From positions 1 to 55,753 of the forward strand of contig NZ_BILV01000041.1 of assembly GCF_004000745.1 (NCBI RefSeq): a stretch of 55,753 nt of DNA. The letters are read 5' to 3'. The notes below the pieces were generated by a model. That model had not been told where the DNA came from. It searched no databases and saw nothing but the letters and a program-made list of their open reading frames with translations. Each line of letters starts with the position of its first letter. Within the stretch, counting starts at the first letter, position 1. Origin of the DNA: Paenibacillus barengoltzii NBRC 101215 (GTDB taxonomy: Bacteria > Bacillota > Bacilli > Paenibacillales > Paenibacillaceae). Shown piece after piece: positions 7,599 to 16,113 of the stretch. A program made the position numbers and the translations under genes.

Positions 7599-8102
7599 AT
7601 GGAAGAGACTTGTCGTTGTGCGAAGGACGAGGAGCGGCTGCAACGGGTGGAGGAAATCATCAATCAGTTCCGCCAGCTGCCGGGTGCGTTGATTCCGGTG
7701 CTCCATGAGATTCAGGATATGTACGGCTATCTGCCGGAGGAAGCGCTGCAGATCGTATCGCGGGAGCTGGGCATGTCGATGGCTGAGATTTACGGGGTGG
7801 CGACGTTTTACTCGTTTTTCTCGCTGGAGCCCAAGGGAGAGCATATCATCCGCGTCTGCATGGGGACAGCTTGTTACATTAAGGGCGCACAAGGCGTACT
7901 GGATCGCCTGAGTCAGGAGTTGAACGTTCCGGTTCAAGGGACAACGGCCGACGGAAAATTCACGTTGGAAGCCACCCGTTGTCTGGGAGCTTGCGGTTTA
8001 GCCCCGGTCATGACCATCGGAGAGAAGGTGCATGGCCGGCTGGCCCCCAACGAAATACCGAAAATACTGAAGCAAATGCGCACGCCTGTACAGACGCATT
8101 AG
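7599..8102 (+). CDS. hydC: HydC, NuoE-like [2Fe-2S] subunit of the NAD-linked [FeFe]-hydrogenase
   Basis: A 167-residue thioredoxin-like [2Fe-2S] protein of the NuoE/HoxE family. The cluster ligands are C87-x4-C92 (CMGTACYI) and C128-x3-C132 (CLGACG), the standard spacing. An N-terminal helical region (LPGALIPVLHEIQDMYGYLP) is typical. In trimeric HydABC hydrogenases this subunit relays electrons near the flavin subunit. It follows porA by 37 nt and precedes hydB by 16 nt in the same direction, so it is one operon. Gene names for HydB and HydC follow the Thermotoga-type usage. Confidence 0.9.
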   Translation: MEETCRCAKDEERLQRVEEIINQFRQLPGALIPVLHEIQDMYGYLPEEALQIVSRELGMSMAEIYGVATFYSFFSLEPKGEHIIRVCMGTACYIKGAQGVLDRLSQELNVPVQGTTADGKFTLEATRCLGACGLAPVMTIGEKVHGRLAPNEIPKILKQMRTPVQTH

Positions 8103-8118
8103 AAGGGATGGTGGAACG

Positions 8119-10005
8119 ATGAAAACGTTGTTGGATCTCGAAGGCATTCGAACGGCGCAGCTTCACCGCCTGGTGCGACGGAAGCTGGGGAAGGTTGAGG
8201 CGGTCGACGGAGGCGTTGCCGAGCGTTCCGTTATGATATGCGGCGGTACCGGCTGTACCTCTTCGGACTCGATGTTCATTGCGGAAGCCTTCGAGCAAGC
8301 GGTGGCTGCCCAAGGGATTCAGGACAAAATCGAGATCGTCCGGACGGGCTGCTTTGGGCTGTGCGAGCTGGGGCCGGTCGTGATCATTTACCCGGAGGAG
8401 GTGTTCTACAACCGGGTGAAGGTGAAGGATGTGGCAGAGATCGTCGACAAGCATCTGCTTCAGGGCAAAATCGTCAATCGCCTTGTGTACTCACAGTCGT
8501 TGGAGAAAGACGGGCGGATCAAACCGCTGCATGAGGTTGATTTCTTCCACAAACAGCAGCGGATTGCGCTGCGGAACTGCGGGACGATTGATCCGGAGGA
8601 CATTGATGAATATATCGCCATGAATGGATATAAGGCGCTGCATAAGGTTCTGACGACGATGGAGCCGGCGCAGGTCGTGGCCGAGGTGAAGGCGGCAGGC
8701 TTGCGCGGACGCGGAGGAGGCGGTTTTCCGACTGGGGTGAAGTGGGAGACAGCGGCGAAGCAGCGGGCGAAGCCCAAATATATGATTTGTAATGCTGATG
8801 AAGGCGACCCGGGCGCATTTATGGACCGCTCCATTCTGGAAGGCGATCCGCACTCTGTGCTGGAGGGCATGGCGATCGCCGGCTACGCCATCGGGGCGAA
8901 TCATGGCTTCATCTACGTACGTGCGGAATATCCGATCGCCGTGCGCCGGGTGCAGGCGGCGATTAAGCAGGCCCGGGATTATGGGTTGCTGGGAGATGAC
9001 TTGTTTGGAAGCGGCTTTTCTTTTGACATTAGCGTTCGTCTGGGAGCCGGGGCGTTTGTCTGCGGGGAAGAGACCGCGCTGATGAACTCCGTCGAAGGCA
9101 AGCGCGGCATGCCAAATCCAAAACCGCCGTTTCCGGCCGTCAGCGGGCTATGGGGGCAGCCAACGGTGATCAACAATGTGGAGACGCTGGCCAACGTGCC
9201 GATCATTCTGCTTGAGGGCGCTTCGTGGTATGCGAGCATCGGGACGGAAAAAAGCAAAGGCACCAAGGTCTTCGCCTTGGGCGGCAAAGTCGTCAACACC
9301 GGGCTGGTAGAGGTGCCGATGGGGGTTACGCTGCGCGATGTGATTTACGAAATTGGCGGCGGGATTCCCGGCGGCAAAGCGTTTAAGGCGGTGCAGACCG
9401 GGGGGCCGTCCGGCGGTTGCTTAACGAGCGAGCATCTCGATCGGCCGATCGATTACGATACGCTGCTGAGCTTGGGGTCGATGATGGGCTCGGGCGGTAT
9501 GCTCGTGATGGACGAAGAGACGTGTATGGTCGACGTGGCCCGATATTACCTTGATTTTACGCGGGACGAATCGTGTGGGAAGTGCGCGCCTTGTCGGATT
9601 GGCACCAAACGCCTGCTGGAGATTTTGGAGAAAATCACAGAGGGCAAAGGGACGATGGAGGATCTGGAGGCGTTAGAGGACCTGTCCGAGCAAATTAAGG
9701 CGGCTTCGCTGTGCGGGCTTGGCCAAACGGCGCCGAATCCGGTGCTGTCCACGCTGAAGTATTTTCGCGAGGAATATCTTGCCCATGTGGTCGATAAGAA
9801 GTGCCCTGCCGGTGTGTGCCGCTCGCTGATTACGTACACGATCGATGAGGAGAAATGCCGCGGCTGTACCCTCTGCGCCCGGAAATGTCCGGCGGAAGCG
9901 ATCTCGGGCGAGATGAAAGAGCCGCATGTCATCGATCCGCAGCTGTGCATCAAATGCGGAATTTGCTTCGACAGCTGTAAATTTGAAGCGATCTATAAGA
10001 GCTGA
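8119..10005 (+). CDS. hydB: HydB, NuoF-like NAD(H)- and flavin-binding subunit of the [FeFe]-hydrogenase
   Basis: A 628-residue protein with four parts in order. An N-terminal thioredoxin-like [2Fe-2S] domain has C41, C46, C78 and C82. The NuoF core carries the glycine-rich FMN/NADH motif GRGGGGFPTG at 197 and CNADEGDPGAFMDR. An SLBB segment is followed by the [4Fe-4S] motif C486-C489-C492. A C-terminal two-cluster ferredoxin has C580-C583-C586-C590 and C610-C613-C616-C620. This is the layout of the flavin subunit of electron-bifurcating or -confurcating HydABC, which couples NADH and reduced ferredoxin to H2. It lies between hydC and hydA with short gaps. Confidence 0.93.
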   Translation: MKTLLDLEGIRTAQLHRLVRRKLGKVEAVDGGVAERSVMICGGTGCTSSDSMFIAEAFEQAVAAQGIQDKIEIVRTGCFGLCELGPVVIIYPEEVFYNRVKVKDVAEIVDKHLLQGKIVNRLVYSQSLEKDGRIKPLHEVDFFHKQQRIALRNCGTIDPEDIDEYIAMNGYKALHKVLTTMEPAQVVAEVKAAGLRGRGGGGFPTGVKWETAAKQRAKPKYMICNADEGDPGAFMDRSILEGDPHSVLEGMAIAGYAIGANHGFIYVRAEYPIAVRRVQAAIKQARDYGLLGDDLFGSGFSFDISVRLGAGAFVCGEETALMNSVEGKRGMPNPKPPFPAVSGLWGQPTVINNVETLANVPIILLEGASWYASIGTEKSKGTKVFALGGKVVNTGLVEVPMGVTLRDVIYEIGGGIPGGKAFKAVQTGGPSGGCLTSEHLDRPIDYDTLLSLGSMMGSGGMLVMDEETCMVDVARYYLDFTRDESCGKCAPCRIGTKRLLEILEKITEGKGTMEDLEALEDLSEQIKAASLCGLGQTAPNPVLSTLKYFREEYLAHVVDKKCPAGVCRSLITYTIDEEKCRGCTLCARKCPAEAISGEMKEPHVIDPQLCIKCGICFDSCKFEAIYKS

Positions 10006-10023
10006 AAGGGGGAGAGTTCGAGC

Positions 10024-11760
10024 ATGGATACGGTGAAATTGTGGATTGACGATATCGAAACGGAAGTGCCGAAGGGAACGACGGTGCTTCAAGCTGCCCG
10101 CGGATTAGGCATTCATATTCCTACCCTCTGTCATCTGCAGGGCATGAACCATCCGTCCAGTTGCCGCGTCTGCTTGGTGGAATCGGGCCCCCGCCTGATC
10201 GCTTCGTGTACGCTGGTGGCCGAGGACGGCATGCGGATTCGGACGAATACACCGCGGGTGCGGAAAGCCCGCAAAACGACGGTTGAGCTGATTCTGTCGG
10301 ATCACCATCGGGAATGCCTCACCTGCCTGCGCAGCGGAACCTGCGAGCTGCAGGAGGTGGCGAATCAGATTGGGGTGCGTGATGTGCGATATGCGGGAGG
10401 CCAAGCACGGTCGACGGTTGATTTCTCGTCGCCGTCGATCGTGCGCGACACATCCAAATGCTTGCTGTGCGGCCGGTGCGTCTCGGTGTGCAGCGAGGTG
10501 CAGACTGTGGGGGCCATCGGGTTCATGAACCGCGGGTTCAATACAGTGATTGGGCCGGCTTTGGGGCGGCCGATCGGCGAATCGGTCTGCGTCAACTGCG
10601 GTCAATGCATCATGGCTTGTCCGGTTGGCGCGTTGCAGGAACGGGAGAATGTGGGCGATGTATGGCAGGCGATCGCTGATCCGCATAAATTCGTTGTTGT
10701 GCAGACGGCGCCGGCGGTACGCGTTGCCTTGGGCGAGGAGTTTGGGATGCCGATCGGCACGCGGGTGACAGGCAAGATGGTTGCCGCGTTGCGCCGGCTG
10801 GGCTTCAATAAGGTGTTTGATACCGATTTTGCAGCCGACTTAACGATTATGGAGGAGGGCACCGAGCTCGTGCATCGGTTGGCCACCGGGGAGAACTTGC
10901 CGCTGATGACCTCCTGTTGCCCAGGCTGGGTGAAATTTGTGGAGCATTTCTTTCCGGATATGAGGGGGAACCTCTCGAGCTGCAAATCGCCGCATGAGAT
11001 GGAAGGGGCAATGATCAAGAGCTATTTCGCCCAAATGATGGGGATCGATCCGGGGAACCTCGTGGTGGTGTCGATCATGCCGTGTACGGCGAAGAAGTTC
11101 GAGGCGCAGCGCGAGGAGCTGGCTCACGAGTCGTTCCCGGACGTCGATTACGTGCTGACAACCCGGGAGCTTGCGCGGATGATCAAAGAGGCGGGGATCG
11201 ATTTTGTGAACCTGAAGGGTGAAACATTCGACAACCCGTTTGGCGAAGCCTCGGGAGCTGGCGTGATCTTCGGTGCCACCGGCGGGGTGGCCGAAGCGGC
11301 GCTTCGCACCGTGTTCGAGCTGATTGCCGGCGAAGAGCTGGAGACGGTGGAATATACCGCTGTGCGCGGAATGGACGGCATCAAAGAGGCGATGGTGGAG
11401 CTGCCGGACGGGCGGGTGATCCGCACGGCGGTAGTGCACGGGCTTGGCAATGCCCGCAAGCTGATGTCGATGATCCAGTCCGGTCAGCGCCAATACGAAT
11501 TTATCGAAGTAATGGCTTGTCCGGGCGGTTGTATCTGCGGCGGCGGGCAGCCGATCGTTGGCGCGAGCCTGCGGGATACTCTCGACGTGAAGGCTGCTCG
11601 TGCCAAGGCAATTTATGATGAGGACGAAGCGTCTACGGTGCGCAAATCGCATAAGAACCCGTATATCCAGCAGATTTATCGCGAGTTTTTGGAGGAGCCG
11701 AACAGTCACAAGAGCCATCAGTATTTGCACACGCACTATTTGGTGCGCTCCCGTTATTAA
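10024..11760 (+). CDS. hydA: HydA, catalytic [FeFe]-hydrogenase subunit (H-cluster, four accessory clusters)
   Basis: A 578-residue catalytic subunit, close in length to the clostridial enzyme CpI. Residues 1-75 form a [2Fe-2S] domain (C36, C47, C50, C62). A His/Cys-ligated cluster follows (H94-x3-C98-x2-C101-x5-C107). Two [4Fe-4S] sites have C146-C149-C152-C156 and C189-C192-C195-C199. The H-cluster domain shows all three signatures: TSCCPGW at 296, MPCTAKKFE at 352 and MACPGGCICGGG at 497. Proton-channel and ligand residues C298, C299, C354, K357, E360, C499 and C503 are intact, so the enzyme should be active. The C-terminal small domain ends in HTHYLVRSRY. It is last of the structural genes, 43 nt before hydG. 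Confidence 0.96.
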   Translation: MDTVKLWIDDIETEVPKGTTVLQAARGLGIHIPTLCHLQGMNHPSSCRVCLVESGPRLIASCTLVAEDGMRIRTNTPRVRKARKTTVELILSDHHRECLTCLRSGTCELQEVANQIGVRDVRYAGGQARSTVDFSSPSIVRDTSKCLLCGRCVSVCSEVQTVGAIGFMNRGFNTVIGPALGRPIGESVCVNCGQCIMACPVGALQERENVGDVWQAIADPHKFVVVQTAPAVRVALGEEFGMPIGTRVTGKMVAALRRLGFNKVFDTDFAADLTIMEEGTELVHRLATGENLPLMTSCCPGWVKFVEHFFPDMRGNLSSCKSPHEMEGAMIKSYFAQMMGIDPGNLVVVSIMPCTAKKFEAQREELAHESFPDVDYVLTTRELARMIKEAGIDFVNLKGETFDNPFGEASGAGVIFGATGGVAEAALRTVFELIAGEELETVEYTAVRGMDGIKEAMVELPDGRVIRTAVVHGLGNARKLMSMIQSGQRQYEFIEVMACPGGCICGGGQPIVGASLRDTLDVKAARAKAIYDEDEASTVRKSHKNPYIQQIYREFLEEPNSHKSHQYLHTHYLVRSRY

Positions 11761-11803
11761 GGGATTCAGAAGTGATTACGGCATCTTACAGGGAGGGATG
11801 GGG

Positions 11804-13240
11804 ATGAGCAGGTCAGAGCAAAGGCAGGCGGCGGACTTCATCCGGGATGAGACCATTGTGTCAGCGCTCGCTTACGGGTCAAGGCTAGCCCGCGACCGTA
11901 AGAAGGTGCTGGCGATTCTGGAGCGTGCCCGGACTGCCAAAGGCATCCGCGCAGACGAGGCCGCTGTCCTGTTAAATGTAGAGGACGATGTGTTGCTAGA
12001 GGAGATCTACCATGCAGCTCGCGAGGTGAAGGAACGCATTTACGGGAATCGGATTGTCTTGTTCGCTCCTTTATACGTCAGCAACTATTGCGTTAATAAT
12101 TGCGAGTATTGCGGCTATAAGCAGTCGAATAAAGACATGGTTCGGCGGCGGTTAAACCGGGAGGAGTTGATTCGGGAAGTCGAAGTGCTGCAGCAACTGG
12201 GGCATAAGCGGCTGGCGCTGGAGGCCGGAGAGGATCCGGAGCATTGCCCCATCGATTACATCCTGGAATGTATTGAAACGATCTACTCCGTGAAAGTCGA
12301 TAACGGGAGTATTCGCCGAGTTAATGTCAATATCGCCGCGACGACGGTGGAGGATTATCGCAAGCTGGCGAACGTCGGGATCGGCACGTATATCCTATTC
12401 CAGGAGACGTACCACCGTCCAACCTACAGCCGCATGCACCCCAAAGGGCCAAAACGCGACTACGACTGGCACACGACGGCGATGGACCGCGCGATGCAAG
12501 CTGGGATCGATGATGTTGGCGTTGGAGTACTGTACGGGCTGTATGATTACAAATACGAGACGATCGCGATGTTGATGCATGCCGAGCATCTGGAAGCCAC
12601 GTATGGCTGCGGGCCTCACACGGTTTCTGTCCCTCGCCTGCGGGCGGCGGAGGGCGTAGATCTGAACAGCTTCCCGTATCTGGTGAGCGATCATGAGTTC
12701 AAGAAGATCGTGGCTGTGTTACGGCTCGCGGTGCCTTATGCCGGCATGATCTTGTCTACCCGCGAGGATTCGAAGTTCCGCGACGAGGTCATCAAGCTGG
12801 GCATCTCCCAGATCAGCGCAGGCTCGTGCACTGGCGTCGGCGGCTATACGAGCACGTACGGCGGCGAGGGCCAAGGAAGGACATGCGGCGATACCGCCCA
12901 GTTCGAGGTGGGCGATCACCGCTCGCCGCTGGAGATGATCAAGTCGCTGTGCCGGGATGGCTATATTCCGAGCTACTGCACCGCTTGTTATCGGGAAGGG
13001 CGGACGGGCGACCGTTTCATGCGGCTGGCCAAATCGGGCCAAATTCACAACATCTGCCATCCGAACGCACTGCTCACCTTGCAGGAGTATTTGCTGGATT
13101 ACGGCGATGATGAGGCCCGGGAGATGGGCGCAACGCTCATCAAAAACAATCTTCGCCGCATCCCTAAAACCTCCGCCCGCGATGCAACGATCAACCGCCT
13201 TCAGCGCCTCCAAGAAGGCGAGCGGGATTTGTACTTCTAG
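11804..13240 (+). CDS. hydG: HydG, tyrosine lyase that makes CO and CN ligands of the H-cluster
   Basis: A 478-residue radical SAM protein. HydG cleaves tyrosine to p-cresol plus the CO and cyanide that become iron ligands. The N-terminal radical SAM motif is C96-x3-C100-x2-C103 (YCVNNCEYCGYKQ). The C-terminal auxiliary cluster motif is C392-x2-C395-x22-C418 (YCTACYREGRTGDRFM, then NICHPNA), which separates HydG from the related ThiH. An open frame extends upstream into hydA to 11600, but that part is the shadow of hydA. ATG 11804 lies 6 nt after GGGAGGG (11791-11797). It is last in the plus-strand run and is followed by a strong terminator. Confidence 0.95.
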   Translation: MSRSEQRQAADFIRDETIVSALAYGSRLARDRKKVLAILERARTAKGIRADEAAVLLNVEDDVLLEEIYHAAREVKERIYGNRIVLFAPLYVSNYCVNNCEYCGYKQSNKDMVRRRLNREELIREVEVLQQLGHKRLALEAGEDPEHCPIDYILECIETIYSVKVDNGSIRRVNVNIAATTVEDYRKLANVGIGTYILFQETYHRPTYSRMHPKGPKRDYDWHTTAMDRAMQAGIDDVGVGVLYGLYDYKYETIAMLMHAEHLEATYGCGPHTVSVPRLRAAEGVDLNSFPYLVSDHEFKKIVAVLRLAVPYAGMILSTREDSKFRDEVIKLGISQISAGSCTGVGGYTSTYGGEGQGRTCGDTAQFEVGDHRSPLEMIKSLCRDGYIPSYCTACYREGRTGDRFMRLAKSGQIHNICHPNALLTLQEYLLDYGDDEAREMGATLIKNNLRRIPKTSARDATINRLQRLQEGERDLYF

Positions 13241-13262
13241 CAGCCTGGCCTTTAGGAAAACC

Positions 13263-13308
13263 AAAAACCTTCAATGCCACCTTAGCGGATGGCGTTGAAG
13301 GTTTTTTG
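13263..13308 (+). terminator. intrinsic terminator after hydG
   Basis: AAAAACCTTCAATGCCA (13263-13279) pairs with TGGCGTTGAAGGTTTTTT (13290-13307) around a ten-base loop, a stem of about 17 bp with one G-T pair. The T-rich right arm supplies the U tract. The A-rich left arm means it could also act on minus-strand transcripts. Confidence 0.85.
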
Positions 13309-13498
13309 GCGCTAAGGGCGGATCAGCTGCGCAAGAGCCCCGGCTGATGCTTTATGAGGCATGCTGCCAGTGGGCGGGCGTTAGTGGCTGTCGCCTGCTG
13401 CCTTTCAGCTAACGCTAGAAGCAGCTGACAGCGTGCGGCGAACGCTTTCTGCCTGTTTCTCTCCGGCTGACCGTTTATTTCGCCGGGCTCTCCCCTGG

Positions 13499-13732
13499 CT
13501 AACGCTTGCCAGAGCGCTTATTTGGGCGAAAAGAGGGGAATTTCAATTCTAACGCTTGTCAGGAAGCTTATATGCGTCAAATGACCTCGTTTCGAGGGCG
13601 TAACAGGTAAATAAGCTCTCTCACAAGCGTTAGATTCTCAGCAGCCCCGTTTTGGGCGAAATAGCGTTGCTGGTAAGCGTTAGAGGTGCGGTGCGCTGTG
13701 GTTACCCCAATAGTGTTGCTGACAAGCGATAG
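13499..13732. repeat. repeat block A: five 25-bp units, two forward then three reversed
   Basis: Units of 25 bp start CTAACGCTTG and end GCTTATTT or GCTATTT, with a variable CAG-containing middle. Forward units are at 13499-13523 and 13549-13573. Reverse-complement units are at 13609-13633, 13659-13683 and 13708-13732. Spacing between unit starts is close to 50 bp throughout. A fragment of another unit (CTAACGCTAGAAGCAGC) lies near 13409. The change of orientation at the middle makes the block a large imperfect palindrome. Confidence 0.8.
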
Positions 13733-14447
13733 AGTTCCGGGGCCGTGGTTGTTAGTGACCCGCCTGCTGTCTATGGTGCTGTTGTCTCTGTTTTGGTGCT
13801 TCTGTTGTCGCTACCGTTGTTGCTATTTCGCTACTACTGTCGCTAACGGACTCCAAATTCGTTACACTAGTTACCTTCACTATAGTCTCTACCTTCACCA
13901 ACGCTGTTACTACTGTCACTGCTGCTGTTTCTACCGTTGCTCTTCCCGTGTGTCCTTGTTGTTGCTAATGCTAATGTAGTTACTCTGTAGTTACTTCGCG
14001 AATTTCTCTATGCCAATGATTGACGCCGACGTCGCGTAAGTTACTTTTTGCAGATACTAATTACTACGGATAACCATTACTAATTACAACTACTACTAGC
14101 TGCAACTGCTCCTAACTGCTCCTAACTGTGCCTGACTGCTCTTATTGGTTCGATTTCCTCCTAAATGCGTCTAGCTGCTCCTAATTGCGCGCCTAAAAGA
14201 CACTAACTTCCAGAGTCCAGAAACTACTAATAACTGCTCCAAGCTTCTGTTTCCTCTTACTTGCGTCACCAATCATGCTAAACCGGTCCAAACTGCGCCT
14301 AATGTGCCTAACAAAGCCTAATTGTGCCTAACTCTGCCAAACTCCTAATACACATTACAGAGCTGTGACGTCTGGGGCTCCTGCATATCTTGCTTTCGGA
14401 GTAACTATTTTGCTTGTTCGCTTGCTTTCGTCTGCCGCTCCCCTTGG

Positions 14448-14730
14448 CTAACGCTTGCCAGAGCGCTTATTAGGGCGAAAAGAGGGAAATTTCAATTCTA
14501 ACGCTTGTCAGGAAGCTTATTTGCGTGAAATGACCTCATTTCGAGGGCGAAATGGGCAAATAAGCTCTCGCATAAGCGTTAGATTCTCAAATCCCTCGTT
14601 TTGGGCAAAATAGCGTTGCTGGTAAGCGCTAGAGGTGAGGCGCGCTGTGGTTACCCCCATAGCGTTGCTGGTAAGCGTTGGAGGTGCGGGGACCGTGGTT
14701 GAGTCCAATAACGTTGCTGACAAGCGTTAG
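14448..14730. repeat. repeat block B: six 25-bp units, two forward then four reversed
   Basis: A second copy of block A. Forward units are at 14448-14472 and 14498-14522. Reversed units are at 14558-14582, 14608-14632, 14657-14681 and 14706-14730. The sequence between units is also shared with block A (for example GAGGGCGAAATGGGCAAATA against GAGGGCGTAACAGGTAAATA), so this is a duplication of the whole block in direct orientation rather than independent copies. Unit spacing is again near 50 bp. Confidence 0.8.
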
Positions 14731-14844
14731 AAGTCCAGCTTGGCTTCAACAGCGACCACGGGCGGCCCTTCACTGGCAGCGAAGCCGAAGTTCCCTCCCC
14801 GTGACAGCGACTCGTTCACTACAACCGCGATTCGCTTACCGCGA

Positions 14845-16098
14845 CTATGTCTCCCGAGCTGCCTCCTCCCACGCCATCATGGCGGAGGGGAAGAGCTCGA
14901 TCGCGCGAGGGAACACGCCGTGCAGGTAGGCGATCAGCACGCCGTAGTTGACGATCGGGACGCCGGCAGCTTTGGCTTCGCTGAGGCGGTGCAGCATAGC
15001 GCGGCGGTTGAGCATGCAGGCGCCGCAATGCACGATCAGCGCGTAGCGGGACAGATCCGGCGGATAGCTGTAGCCGGAGATGTGCTCAATCTGCAGCTGC
15101 TTGCCCGTGGTCTGCCGGAGCCAGCGTGGGATTTTGACGGTGCCGATGTCGTCGGACTGCTGATGGTGCGTACAGGCCTCTGCGATCAGCACCCGGTCGC
15201 CGTCCCGGAGGTTCTCCACGGCCCGTGCGCCCCGGACGAGCTCGTTAAGGTCGCCTTTATGGCGGGCGAACAAGATGGAGAACGAGGTCAGCGGCACGTC
15301 CCGCGGCGTATCGGCGGCGACCTTGAGGAAGACCTGCGAGTCGGTGATGACGAGCCGCGGCTTGGACCCGAGCCGATCCAGTGTGGTCCGGAGCTCGTGC
15401 TCCTTCGTCACGACGGCGATGGCATCGCTCTCGAGCAGGTCGCGGATCGTCTGCTGCTGCGGCAAGATCAGCCGGCCTTTGGGCGCGGCTTTGTCGATCG
15501 GCACGACCAGCACGACCAGATCACCCGGCGCCACGAGGTCGCCGACGAGCCGGAAGCGTTCCTCCTCGTGCGGCAGCGCCGCAACGATGGCCCGCTTCAG
15601 CTCTGGCACGCCGCGGCCACTCAACGCGCTGAACGCAACACATTCAAGGCCGAGCATAACCTTCACATCGCTAAGTGCAGTCGATCTCGCGTCGTCATCC
15701 AGCAGCGCGTCGACTTTATTCACCACGCCGACGACTGGGATCTTCCGTTGCCTCAATTCGGCTAACAGCTCCCGATAAAAGTCATCGGGACCCGTCAATG
15801 CATCGATTACCAGCAAGGCAAGGTCGGCGCGGTGGATCAGCTCTCGTGTTTTTCGCTTGCGCAGCTCACCTAACGCGCCTTCGTCGTCTAAGCCAGCGGT
15901 ATCGATCAGCACCACCGGTCCCAGCGGCAGCAGCTCCATCGCTTTGTACACCGGGTCGGTAGTCGTCCCCCGCACCGGCGAGACGACCGCTGTCTCCTGG
16001 CCCGTCAAAGCGTTCACCACACTCGATTTCCCCACATTTGTTCGGCCGAAGACGGCGATATGAATCCGCTCCCCGCGCGGTGTTGCGTTCAGGCTCAT
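14845..16098 (-). CDS. hydF: HydF, GTPase scaffold for H-cluster assembly
   Basis: A 417-residue protein. HydF carries the diiron precursor and delivers it to apo-HydA. Its N-terminal GTPase domain has G1 GRTNVGKS at 18-25, a DTAGLDDEG G3 region and NKVD as G4. The C-terminal cluster-binding domain has C309-x-H311 and H357-C358-x2-C361 (HCGACM), the HydF signature. The ATG at 16098 follows a GGGGGATGA ribosome site. It lies 15 nt after aspA on the minus strand, so the two form an operon facing hydG. No clear terminator is visible past its stop. With hydE and hydG, the maturation set is complete. Confidence 0.95.
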   Translation of the reverse strand: MSLNATPRGERIHIAVFGRTNVGKSSVVNALTGQETAVVSPVRGTTTDPVYKAMELLPLGPVVLIDTAGLDDEGALGELRKRKTRELIHRADLALLVIDALTGPDDFYRELLAELRQRKIPVVGVVNKVDALLDDDARSTALSDVKVMLGLECVAFSALSGRGVPELKRAIVAALPHEEERFRLVGDLVAPGDLVVLVVPIDKAAPKGRLILPQQQTIRDLLESDAIAVVTKEHELRTTLDRLGSKPRLVITDSQVFLKVAADTPRDVPLTSFSILFARHKGDLNELVRGARAVENLRDGDRVLIAEACTHHQQSDDIGTVKIPRWLRQTTGKQLQIEHISGYSYPPDLSRYALIVHCGACMLNRRAMLHRLSEAKAAGVPIVNYGVLIAYLHGVFPRAIELFPSAMMAWEEAARET

Positions 16099-16113
16099 CT
16101 AAATCATCCCCCT

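Larger units (their letters stand above)
13309..14844. other. 1.5-kb non-coding gap between convergent hydG and hydF
   Basis: No gene is supported. The gap contains two related blocks of short alternating-orientation repeats (13499-13732 and 14448-14730), with about 700 nt of low-complexity sequence between them. In that middle part the plus strand is pyrimidine-rich: first CTGTTGTCGCTAC-like words to about 13980, then many near-copies of CCTAACTG and CCTAATTG at about 14095-14350. Open frames here have repetitive, implausible compositions. Confidence 0.6.

Noticed and set aside
13499..14730. CRISPR array
   Set aside because: The repeats alternate in orientation, vary at many positions, and their linkers are conserved between blocks; there are no cas genes.
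14740..15765. 341-residue plus-strand frame opposite hydF
   Set aside because: Antisense shadow of hydF; no motif, and hydF is certain from its GTPase and Cys-His motifs.
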